A DNA stretch of 5,109 nucleotides from Rhizobium sp. Q54 (GTDB taxonomy: Bacteria; Pseudomonadota; Alphaproteobacteria; Rhizobiales; Beijerinckiaceae). The DNA lies in assembly GCA_945903655.1 (NCBI GenBank), contig CAMDOY010000288.1, positions 1 to 5,109 on the forward strand, read 5' to 3'. The translations under genes and the position numbers were made by a program. This document shows positions 1 through 4,525 of the stretch, one piece after another; the stretch's first letter is position 1; every line of letters begins with the position of its first letter. The notes beneath the pieces are model-generated. The model did not search any database, was not told where the DNA came from, and saw nothing but the letters and a program-made list of their open reading frames with translations.

Positions 1-331
1 AGCGCTTGGGCTTGATCAGGGGAGAGCCATCGCGGTTGGTCAGGGCCACGCGATGGGGATAGACGCCGTAACCGGCGGCCTCGAAATCCGCAGCCGTATA
101 GATGGCGAGCACGCCGGGCATGGCGCGGGCCGCGCTCACATCGATATTGCGGATGACGCCATGGGCCTGACGGGAGCTGACCATGGCCAGATAGGCCTGG
201 CCGGGCGCGTTCACATCGTCCGTATAGGTGCCCTGGCCCTGCACGAGCTTGGGATCTTCATTGCGCAGCACAGGCTGACCCACGCCGAATTTCAGGGTCG
301 TGAGGTGTTCGTCATGGGCGGTAAGGGTCAT
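1..331 (-). CDS. Xanthine dehydrogenase/CoxL-family molybdopterin-binding subunit, N-terminal part (partial)
   Basis: About 110 N-terminal residues are visible; the rest of a protein that is usually near 750-800 residues lies beyond the left edge. Translation from the ATG at 329-331 gives the family opening: FGVGQPVLRNEDPKL at residues 15-29, then GQGTYTDDV at 32-40 and a later AARAMPGVLAIYTAADF stretch. This is the start of the a/b-hammerhead domain of the large, molybdenum-cofactor-binding subunit of xanthine dehydrogenase/aldehyde oxidase/CO dehydrogenase enzymes, cytoplasmic hydroxylases that normally work with FAD and 2Fe-2S subunits. The active-site loop that separates true CO dehydrogenase from other members is outside the window, so the substrate is unknown. 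The ribosome site is weak (GGA about 8 nt ahead). No better in-frame start exists downstream of the fnr stop. It follows fnr on the same strand after 74 bp, so co-transcription is possible. Family call is confident; function is not. Confidence 0.85.
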   Translation of the reverse strand, partial: MTLTAHDEHLTTLKFGVGQPVLRNEDPKLVQGQGTYTDDVNAPGQAYLAMVSSRQAHGVIRNIDVSAARAMPGVLAIYTAADFEAAGYGVYPHRVALTNRDGSPLIKPKR

Positions 332-405
332 GGCTGCAATCCGGCACAGAGAAAGGACTGCGGGCAGAATAAGCCATCCTGCCGCCGGATCAAATGCTTT
401 CGCGC

Positions 406-1143
406 TCAGGTTTCCGAGAGCGCCTCCAGCCGGGCGGGATCGAGCAGGCGCACCCCATCGGGGGTGATCACAATGGCTTTATCGCGGGCCAGCTTGGTCA
501 TCATGCGGCTGACAGTCTCCACCGTAAGGCCCAGATAATCCCCGATATCCTGGCGGCTCATGGGCAGGGGCGCGCGCACCGTGGACCCGTCGATCCGCGC
601 CCAGCGCTTGCGCAGGCCCATCAGGAAAGACGCCACCTTCTCCTCCGCCGTGCGCCGCCCGAGAATCACCATCTGGTCCTGGGCGAGGCTGAGTTCGTGC
701 CCGGCCATGTCATGCAGGCGGCGCAAGAGGTGGGGTTTGGCGTCCAGCAGATCCGAGAAGGCGACGCGGGGAAACTGGCAGACGCTGGCCGCGCTCAGGG
801 TCTCGGCGGTGAAGGCGTTGCGCTCGCTCAGGGACAGGCCAAGGAAGTCTCCTGGTAAAGCGAAACCGACGATCTGCCGCCGCCCATCGGGCAAGAGCTT
901 GAAAAGCCTCACGGAACCAGCGGTAATGTTATAGACGGACTCGGCCGCCTCGCTCTGGGAGAACAGGGTCTGGTGCTTCTCGAAGACGACGTGGCGCGCC
1001 AACTTGTCCATGGCCTCCAGTTCGTCAGGCTCCAGAGCGGAGCAAAGACTGAGGGCCCTGACCTTGCAGTGGGAGCACTCGATGCTCGCCTTCCCATTGG
1101 GGCAAAGCGTCAGTGGAGCGTCCGCAGATCCGGAATCAAGCAT
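406..1143 (-). CDS. fnr: FNR-type oxygen-sensing transcriptional regulator (Crp/Fnr family)
   Basis: A 245-residue Crp/Fnr regulator with all the parts of a true FNR. The N-terminal cluster-binding region has C23-x2-C26-x7-C34, the spacing seen in rhizobial FnrN and rhodobacterial FnrL, and C122 sits in SAASVCQFP at the place of the fourth ligand of E. coli FNR. These four cysteines would hold an oxygen-labile [4Fe-4S] cluster. A cyclic-nucleotide-binding-type beta-roll covers roughly 40-130, a dimerisation helix about 143-168, and a helix-turn-helix about 195-218 with E209-T-V-S212-R213, the E-xx-SR reading motif for TTGAT half sites. There is a fifth cysteine at C14. The start ATG has GAAGG 6 nt upstream. 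A perfect FNR box lies about 78 bp ahead of the start, predicting autoregulation. FixK/NnrR-type paralogues usually lack the full cysteine set, so FNR is preferred; the exact orthologue name (fnrN, fnrL, fixK1) is uncertain. Confidence 0.93.
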   Translation of the reverse strand: MLDSGSADAPLTLCPNGKASIECSHCKVRALSLCSALEPDELEAMDKLARHVVFEKHQTLFSQSEAAESVYNITAGSVRLFKLLPDGRRQIVGFALPGDFLGLSLSERNAFTAETLSAASVCQFPRVAFSDLLDAKPHLLRRLHDMAGHELSLAQDQMVILGRRTAEEKVASFLMGLRKRWARIDGSTVRAPLPMSRQDIGDYLGLTVETVSRMMTKLARDKAIVITPDGVRLLDPARLEALSET

Positions 1144-1187
1144 GGTGCGCCTTCAGCGAAACTGTTTCTATTGCACATGAAATTAGC

Positions 1188-1193
1188 ATTGTT
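1188..1193 (-). promoter_or_regulatory. Possible -10 element of fnr promoter
   Basis: On the minus strand this reads AACAAT, matching four of six positions of TATAAT. If used, transcription would start near 1181, putting the FNR box centre at about -40.5, close to the -41.5 expected for class II FNR activation. The call rests mainly on this spacing, since the hexamer itself is weak and an alternative TAATTT occurs at 1180-1185. Confidence 0.35.
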
Positions 1194-1214
1194 CGGGCGC
1201 TATGAACAACGCCC

Positions 1215-1228
1215 TTGATCTTCATCAA
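1215..1228. promoter_or_regulatory. FNR/FixK box (anaerobox), perfect consensus
   Basis: The 14-mer TTGATCTTCATCAA matches TTGAT-N4-ATCAA at all ten conserved positions. It lies in the gap between the divergent fnr and nadK genes, centred about 78 bp upstream of the fnr start codon and about 123 bp upstream of nadK. Because the adjacent gene encodes a regulator whose recognition helix carries the matching E-xx-SR motif, the natural reading is self-regulation. Toward fnr, a possible -10 element lies at the class II activation distance; toward nadK I see no -10-like sequence at the right distance. Confidence 0.88.
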
Positions 1229-1344
1229 TGTAACAAAGCCCGATTTCTGCAAGCGCAAGCCAGCGACCCCTGGCGAAGCTCTTCCGCCAAAGGATTGAAC
1301 GGGCTAAGACACGCCAGCGGCCGTCGCCGCCTCCGGATGCCCTC

Positions 1345-2148
1345 ATGTCCGCTTTGAACGGGTTGAAACGCGGGACGCCCCATTCCTGCGAAAAGATCGC
1401 CTTCCTCTCCTCGGGAACCCCCGAGGCGGACAAGGCGGCTGCGCGTCTGCGCAAGGCCTATGGGGAAGCCTCCCCCGAAGAAGCCGATGTGGTGGTGGCG
1501 CTGGGAGGCGATGGCCTCATGCTCCAGACCCTCCACCGGTTCATGGGCGCCTATAAGCCGATCTACGGCATGAACCGGGGCTCGGTCGGCTTTCTGATGA
1601 ACGAATATCACACCACGGGCCTGCGCGAGCGAATCGCCGCCGCCCGCGCCTCTATCATCCATCCCCTGATCATGCGGGCGACCACGGTCGATGGCCACAT
1701 CGAAATCGCCCGCGCCATCAATGAAGTGTCGCTGCTGCGCCAATCCTATCAGGCCGCGAAGATGCGAATCGCCATCGATGGAACCGAACGGCTGGACGAA
1801 CTGGTGGCGGATGGGATTTTGGTCGCGACCCCCGCAGGCTCCACCGCCTACAACCTCTCGGCCAATGGACCGATTCTGCCCCTCGATGCGCCCCTCATGG
1901 CGTTGACGCCGATTTCGGCTTTTCGGCCAAGGCGTTGGCGTGGGGCTCTCTTGCCGGACAAGGCGACCGTCACCATCGAGATTCTGGAAAGCGACAAGCG
2001 CCCGGTGGCGGCGGTGGCCGACCACTTCGAAACCCGCGACGTCACGCGCGTCGAAGTCGCCATGGACCACGCAACCGGCCTCGTGCTGCTTCACGACCCC
2101 GGGCACTCCCTGGATGAGCGGATCCTGCGGGAGCAATTTGGGTATTAG
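1345..2148 (+). CDS. nadK: NAD kinase
   Basis: A 267-residue ATP-NAD kinase that phosphorylates NAD to NADP in the cytoplasm, the only de novo route to NADP. The family motifs are in order: G54-G55-D56-G57 (catalytic aspartate and phosphate-binding loop), GMNRGSVGFLMN around 75-86, N126-E127 in the AINEVSLL segment, and the glycine-rich DGILVATPAGSTAYN block at 156-170. The C-terminal region (ALTPISAFRPRRWRG, then AVADHFE) matches the short alphaproteobacterial form, and the length is near the usual 255-260. The ATG at 1345 is the first in-frame ATG, but its ribosome site is weak (GGA 7 nt ahead). The conserved part begins near residue 16, so TTG starts at 1354 or 1363 cannot be excluded. It is the only plus-strand gene here, divergent from fnr and convergent with the small HTH gene. 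No promoter can be assigned with confidence in 1229-1344. Confidence 0.96.
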   Translation: MSALNGLKRGTPHSCEKIAFLSSGTPEADKAAARLRKAYGEASPEEADVVVALGGDGLMLQTLHRFMGAYKPIYGMNRGSVGFLMNEYHTTGLRERIAAARASIIHPLIMRATTVDGHIEIARAINEVSLLRQSYQAAKMRIAIDGTERLDELVADGILVATPAGSTAYNLSANGPILPLDAPLMALTPISAFRPRRWRGALLPDKATVTIEILESDKRPVAAVADHFETRDVTRVEVAMDHATGLVLLHDPGHSLDERILREQFGY

Positions 2149-2151
2149 GCC

Positions 2152-2250
2152 GTCGGCAGTCGGCAGTCGGCAGTCGGCAGTAAGGTTTTGGAATCAAGCA
2201 CTTGCTTTCAAGAACAATCTTGAATCATTAGCGCCCGACTGCCGACTGCC
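2152..2250. repeat. Heptamer repeat element with inverted arrays
   Basis: The left array (2152-2181) is four perfect tandem copies of GTCGGCA plus a partial copy. The right array (2235-2250) is about 2.3 copies in inverted orientation, giving a 16-bp perfect inverted repeat with the left side (for example 2162-2177 against 2235-2250). Between them lie a 7-bp-arm hairpin (2207-2224) and a short CAAG/CTTG palindrome (2195-2204). The element begins 3 bp after the nadK stop and ends 5 bp before the stop codon of the opposing gene, so it fills the convergent gap. No T-tract follows either arm, so it is not a standard intrinsic terminator, though the RNA could fold and block or stabilise 3' ends. 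I do not recognise a named family. Confidence 0.85.
2207..2224. repeat. Inner hairpin (7-bp arms, 4-nt loop)
   Basis: TTCAAGA (2207-2213) and TCTTGAA (2218-2224) are perfect inverted repeats around the loop ACAA. It is nested inside the larger inverted heptamer element between the convergent genes. The stem is A/T-rich and weak, with no T-run after it, so by itself it is unlikely to end transcription. Confidence 0.7.
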
Positions 2251-2255
2251 TCAAA

Positions 2256-2639
2256 TTAACCCTCCGCGTCTGCCCCCTGCCCCGCGTCGGCGAGGCGGCG
2301 CCAAGAGGTCACATCCTTCACCACATAGCCGTAGCTGGTGCGCTGGACGAGTTCCTTCTCCTCCAGATGGAGAAGCTTGCGCCGCAGGGTTTCGCGGGGA
2401 ATGGCGAGGAATTCAGAGAGGGACAGAATATTGATGGGCTTGACGAACATCATCGGCCCCTGGGTGGGGTCGAAGTTCAGGCGGCCCAGCCCGAAGAAGA
2501 TGACGATCTCGTCGAACTCCACGCCAAACCGGCCTTTCAGGCTGATCATGACCCTGAAGAACCGGGAGGCGAACCGGGCCGAGGCCATCATGTCGGTCTT
2601 GTCGTTCAAACCTGCGCGCTCCTGCTGCTGCGTGAACAC
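2256..2639 (-). CDS. Small protein with probable winged helix-turn-helix, function unknown
   Basis: A 127-residue reading frame that I cannot assign to a named family. The C-terminal half looks like a DNA-binding winged helix: LSLSEFLAIPRETLRRKLLH at 72-91 fits helix-turn-helix (a first helix SLSEFL, turn AIP, recognition helix RETLRRKLLHL), followed by EEKELVQRTSYGYVV at 93-107, which fits the strand-turn-strand wing of MarR/Crp/GntR-like folds. Residues 25-66 are hydrophobic and aromatic (RFFRVMISL, EIVIFFGLG) and could be a dimerisation or ligand part; no signal peptide is evident. Codons on this strand strongly favour G/C at position three, which supports it over the opposite-strand frames. 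The start is uncertain: GTG at 2639 lacks a good ribosome site, and the paired ATGs at 2591 and 2588 would give 111 or 110 residues. It is convergent with nadK and lies downstream of the porin, separated from it by a strong terminator, so it is probably transcribed on its own. Confidence 0.75.
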   Translation of the reverse strand: MFTQQQERAGLNDKTDMMASARFASRFFRVMISLKGRFGVEFDEIVIFFGLGRLNFDPTQGPMMFVKPINILSLSEFLAIPRETLRRKLLHLEEKELVQRTSYGYVVKDVTSWRRLADAGQGADAEG

Positions 2640-2663
2640 GTGAACTATTCTGCAGCGTGCCGA

Positions 2664-2692
2664 ACCCTAAAGGCATCCCCGCCCCGGTTCAA
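2664..2692 (-). promoter_or_regulatory. Weak candidate promoter of the small HTH gene
   Basis: On the minus strand TTGAAC (2687-2692) is followed after 17 bp by TAGGGT (2664-2669). The -35 matches four of six positions but the -10 only three of six. It would place the transcript start about 18 nt before the GTG at 2639. It is offered because the porin terminator makes a separate promoter in 2640-2722 necessary, not because the boxes are good. Confidence 0.22.
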
Positions 2693-2716
2693 GCGGCGGC
2701 CCAAGGTTAAAATATG

Positions 2717-2744
2717 AGAAAACCCCGGCGCTTGCGCGCCGGGG
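2717..2744 (-). terminator. Rho-independent terminator of the porin gene
   Basis: CCCCGGCGC (2723-2731) and GCGCCGGGG (2736-2744) form a perfect 9-bp, entirely G/C stem with a 4-nt loop. Read on the minus strand the stem is followed directly by TTTTCTC, with a further TTTT-containing stretch just beyond. It begins 29 bp after the porin stop codon and in the right orientation for that gene. This should insulate the small HTH gene from porin transcription. Confidence 0.9.
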
Positions 2745-2772
2745 CCTGTATCAGATCATCCCGAAGGATGGA

Positions 2773-4194
2773 TCAGAAGTTGCGCTCAAGGCGGAGCTTC
2801 GTTGTGAAGTTGGACTCAGAGATATTGCCCGCGTAAGTGCCCCAACCGGTGACACTCTGAACAGCGGCCTGATCCCATGACGCCCGGAGGTAGTTGAACT
2901 CCAGACCGATGTCGAAGTCCTTCGCAGCGGTGTAGATGAAGGCCTTGCCCAGAGACATGGCGTTGCCCGAACCACCGGCAGCGGCATGCAGTTCACGCGA
3001 GGTGTAGGAAGCGTAAACCTGCGAACGGAAGTTGGAAGCCCAATAGTGACGCAGCTGAGCGCCGGCCACCCAACCAGTGCCGTTCGAGAAGTTCACGCCA
3101 GGGCCACCCAACGGGTTCGTGCCATAAGCGCCAGCGGAAGGCGTATTGAGGCTAGCGTCGCCGATGATGTTCTGAAGACGATCATTATAAACGAAGGTCA
3201 TCTGGATCTCATCGCCAGCGGCGAGCATCGGAAGCTTGAAGCTCGCGCCGATACCGATAGCGTAGCCCGACTTCTTGGTGCCCGTCTCGGTGGTCGCGGA
3301 GGCAGTGCCGCCGGTCAGATTGCCACCGGTATGAGCAGCGCCGAACACCTGCACAGCACCCCATGACTGATCATAGCGAACGTTGCCGACATAGACGGTC
3401 TGATTGTAAGAAGGCGTCGATATCGAGCTAGCCGTCGCTACGGTGCTGTAGTTCTGCATGTCGGTCGCGCCCACGGTCGCGGAGAACCCGCCACCCAGAA
3501 CCGCCGTGTAGGTCAACTGACGAACGCCGTTCGGCCAGCCGCCCCAGTAGTGGGTGTTGTAGGCCCACGAGGACATGAAAGCGGCGGGCTGAGCAGCCTG
3601 ACCGAAGGTGAAGCCAGCCCACTGCACGAAAGCTGACTCGACAGCCGCCTCGGTCTTGGTCTTGGCCAAGGGACCAGAACCGGTCTCAAGACGGAGAGCC
3701 ATGTAAGAGCGCGCAACGCCCATGGAGGTCGGGGTGCGAGCATCCACCTGGATCACGCCACGGTTGTAGAAGCCCGAGGTGGTGGTGTCGGTACCAGCGG
3801 TGTTGCCGGTGAAGGCCGCAGCAGCAGTAACCGCAGCTTTGGGAGCGACAAGGTATACGCTAGTTCCAGAGACCGCAGCAGCTGAGGACTGAGTAATCAG
3901 GCCAGATGATAGTGTTAACAGAGACCCATCAACGGCAGCAGCGGCAGAAACCGCAGGGGTGAAGGTCGTATTCTCGCGAGCCGGGCGATAGTCATAGTCC
4001 ACACGGACACGACCGCCGACCTTGATGCAGGTGTCGGTGCCGGGGATCGTGTAGAAGCCGGCGCCGTAGGCGTCGCAAATCTTCACGTAGGTGGCGGGGG
4101 CTGCCTTCTTCGAGGGAAGATCAGCGGCCGAAGCGCCGGCGATGGCGACGAGGCCAGCGGCGGAGCCGAGCAGAAGGCTCTTGTAGAGCGTCAT
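2773..4194 (-). CDS. Outer-membrane porin, Porin_2 family (rhizobial RopA/Brucella Omp2 type)
   Basis: A 473-residue precursor of a general diffusion porin. Residues 1-23 are a Sec signal peptide (K5, hydrophobic core LLLGSAAGLVAIAG, cleavage GASA|ADLP after A23). The mature N-terminus has the Porin_2 signature: YVKICDAYGAGFYTIPGTDTC with C40 and C56, then IKVGGRVRVDYDY as the first beta strand. The remainder alternates strand and loop, and the protein ends in KLRLERNF with a terminal phenylalanine as outer-membrane assembly requires. The ATG at 4194 is chosen because GGAGG sits 6 nt before it and the signal peptide begins there; an ATG 17 codons further upstream lacks this. An Ala/Ser/Thr-rich stretch at about 76-140 carries few charges and looks like an enlarged loop. 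The gene has its own terminator and a roughly 330-bp upstream gap, so it is probably monocistronic. Solute specificity cannot be told. Confidence 0.95.
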   Translation of the reverse strand: MTLYKSLLLGSAAGLVAIAGASAADLPSKKAAPATYVKICDAYGAGFYTIPGTDTCIKVGGRVRVDYDYRPARENTTFTPAVSAAAAVDGSLLTLSSGLITQSSAAAVSGTSVYLVAPKAAVTAAAAFTGNTAGTDTTTSGFYNRGVIQVDARTPTSMGVARSYMALRLETGSGPLAKTKTEAAVESAFVQWAGFTFGQAAQPAAFMSSWAYNTHYWGGWPNGVRQLTYTAVLGGGFSATVGATDMQNYSTVATASSISTPSYNQTVYVGNVRYDQSWGAVQVFGAAHTGGNLTGGTASATTETGTKKSGYAIGIGASFKLPMLAAGDEIQMTFVYNDRLQNIIGDASLNTPSAGAYGTNPLGGPGVNFSNGTGWVAGAQLRHYWASNFRSQVYASYTSRELHAAAGGSGNAMSLGKAFIYTAAKDFDIGLEFNYLRASWDQAAVQSVTGWGTYAGNISESNFTTKLRLERNF

Positions 4195-4200
4195 GGGTAA

Positions 4201-4205
4201 CCTCC
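4201..4205 (-). promoter_or_regulatory. Ribosome binding site that fixes the porin start
   Basis: On the minus strand GGAGG lies 6 nt upstream of the ATG at 4192-4194. It is the strongest Shine-Dalgarno in the window and selects this start over the in-frame ATG 51 bp further upstream, which would place 17 extra residues before the signal peptide. Confidence 0.9.
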
Positions 4206-4351
4206 AGTTAAAAGACCTGAAGGGATCGGCTGGGCGTTTCGCCATTCCGCTCCCTCCCGGATCGCCAATCCCGCTGTTGCGAAGAGCGGCGGTCTGGGTG
4301 CTTGCGGCTTCACGCCGTTTGCATGTCAGGACTTTAACGAGGCCGTTAGGT

Positions 4352-4430
4352 AATTATGGGCTCATTCGCCCAAATTGGGTAAATTATTCCTTCTACGGTC
4401 TTCCGTTGCGGAAAAGCCACAATTATGGGC
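4352..4430. repeat. Direct repeat AATTATGGGC, two copies 69 bp apart
   Basis: The 10-mer occurs exactly at 4352-4361 and 4421-4430. On the porin coding strand it reads GCCCATAATT. A second sequence pair (4401-4420 and 4470-4489) repeats with the same 69-bp offset, so the two pairs form a repeated two-block module. Confidence 0.7.
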
Positions 4431-4489
4431 AGGAAGACTTATAAGTCGTTGATAATAAGTTAAAAATTGTCCTATTGCGGAACAGGCGC
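4401..4489. repeat. Direct repeat containing TTGCGGAA, two copies 69 bp apart
   Basis: TTGCGGAA occurs exactly at 4406-4413 and 4475-4482; the wider blocks 4401-4420 and 4470-4489 agree at 14 of 20 positions. The 69-bp offset equals that of the AATTATGGGC pair, while the sequence between the blocks is not similar (about 13 of 40). Confidence 0.6.
4436..4447. promoter_or_regulatory. Perfect 12-bp palindrome, possible operator or -10 region
   Basis: GACTTATAAGTC is its own reverse complement. On the minus strand its core reads TATAAG, five of six to the -10 consensus, with a T-rich but poor -35 region about 17 bp ahead. It could therefore be a porin promoter element, an operator, or both. A transcript from here would have a leader of roughly 235-240 nt. 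Confidence 0.35.
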
Positions 4490-4525
4490 CCCGCTTGAAA
4501 AAGCCTTGAAATGGGCTGAGGTCCG

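Larger units (their letters stand above)
1144..1344. promoter_or_regulatory. Divergent fnr-nadK intergenic region
   Basis: This 201-bp gap must hold the promoters of both genes. The part near fnr (1160-1240) is relatively AT-rich and contains the FNR box and the possible fnr -10. The part near nadK (1241-1344) is GC-rich; TTGAAC at 1295-1300 resembles a -35 but has no -10 partner at 16-18 bp. No second FNR box or hairpin terminator was found. Confidence 0.6.
4195..4525. promoter_or_regulatory. 331-bp gene-free region upstream of the porin
   Basis: No convincing coding frame lies here. Its left half (4195-4320) is GC-rich and would be a long porin leader; its right half (4340-4475) is much more AT-rich than the surroundings and probably holds the porin promoter. 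In that half are a 12-bp palindrome at 4436-4447, two pairs of direct repeats both 69 bp apart, and small inverted repeats at 4369-4379 (CCCAA-A-TTGGG) and 4401-4413 (TTCCG-TTG-CGGAA). Upstream of that, 4484-4525 follows the DUF2336 stop codon and shows no terminator hairpin. No transcription start can be fixed. Confidence 0.6.

Noticed and set aside
387..400. FNR half site TTGAT on the minus strand between fnr and the CoxL-like gene
   Set aside because: The partner half site is absent (one of five positions), so it is probably chance.
53..538. A 161-codon plus-strand frame at the left end
   Set aside because: It lies opposite the CoxL-like subunit and the fnr C-terminus, both supported by family motifs; composition is that of a shadow frame.
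394..934. Plus-strand frames of 154 and 124 codons across fnr
   Set aside because: Antisense to fnr, with no recognisable domains.
1225..2136. A 303-codon open frame on the minus strand, longer than nadK itself
   Set aside because: It is antisense to nadK, whose catalytic motifs are unmistakable. Its translation is rich in H, G, R and Q in the way of shadow frames in GC-rich DNA and matches no family.
2152..2181. CRISPR-like array
   Set aside because: The units are 7 bp and directly abutting with no spacers, so this is a short tandem repeat.
2157..2250. Intrinsic terminator for nadK or the opposing gene formed by the inverted heptamers
   Set aside because: The loop is over 50 nt and no T-run follows the stem in either direction, so it does not meet the usual criteria. 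An effect on RNA ends remains possible.
2338..2717. Plus-strand frames of 101 and 116 codons opposite the small HTH gene
   Set aside because: No domain pattern is visible, and one runs into the porin terminator region. The minus frame has a helix-turn-helix and the better third-position GC bias.
4195..4245. A 17-residue longer porin start at the upstream ATG
   Set aside because: The extension puts a charged segment before a clear signal peptide, and the GGAGG ribosome site serves the internal ATG at 4194.
4193..4444. An 83-codon plus-strand frame in the porin upstream region
   Set aside because: It lacks a ribosome site and any domain, and overlaps the region with promoter-like structure.
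4449..4463. Second FNR box ahead of the porin (TTGATAATAAGTTA)
   Set aside because: Only the first half site fits; the second half AGTTA matches ATCAA at two of five positions.
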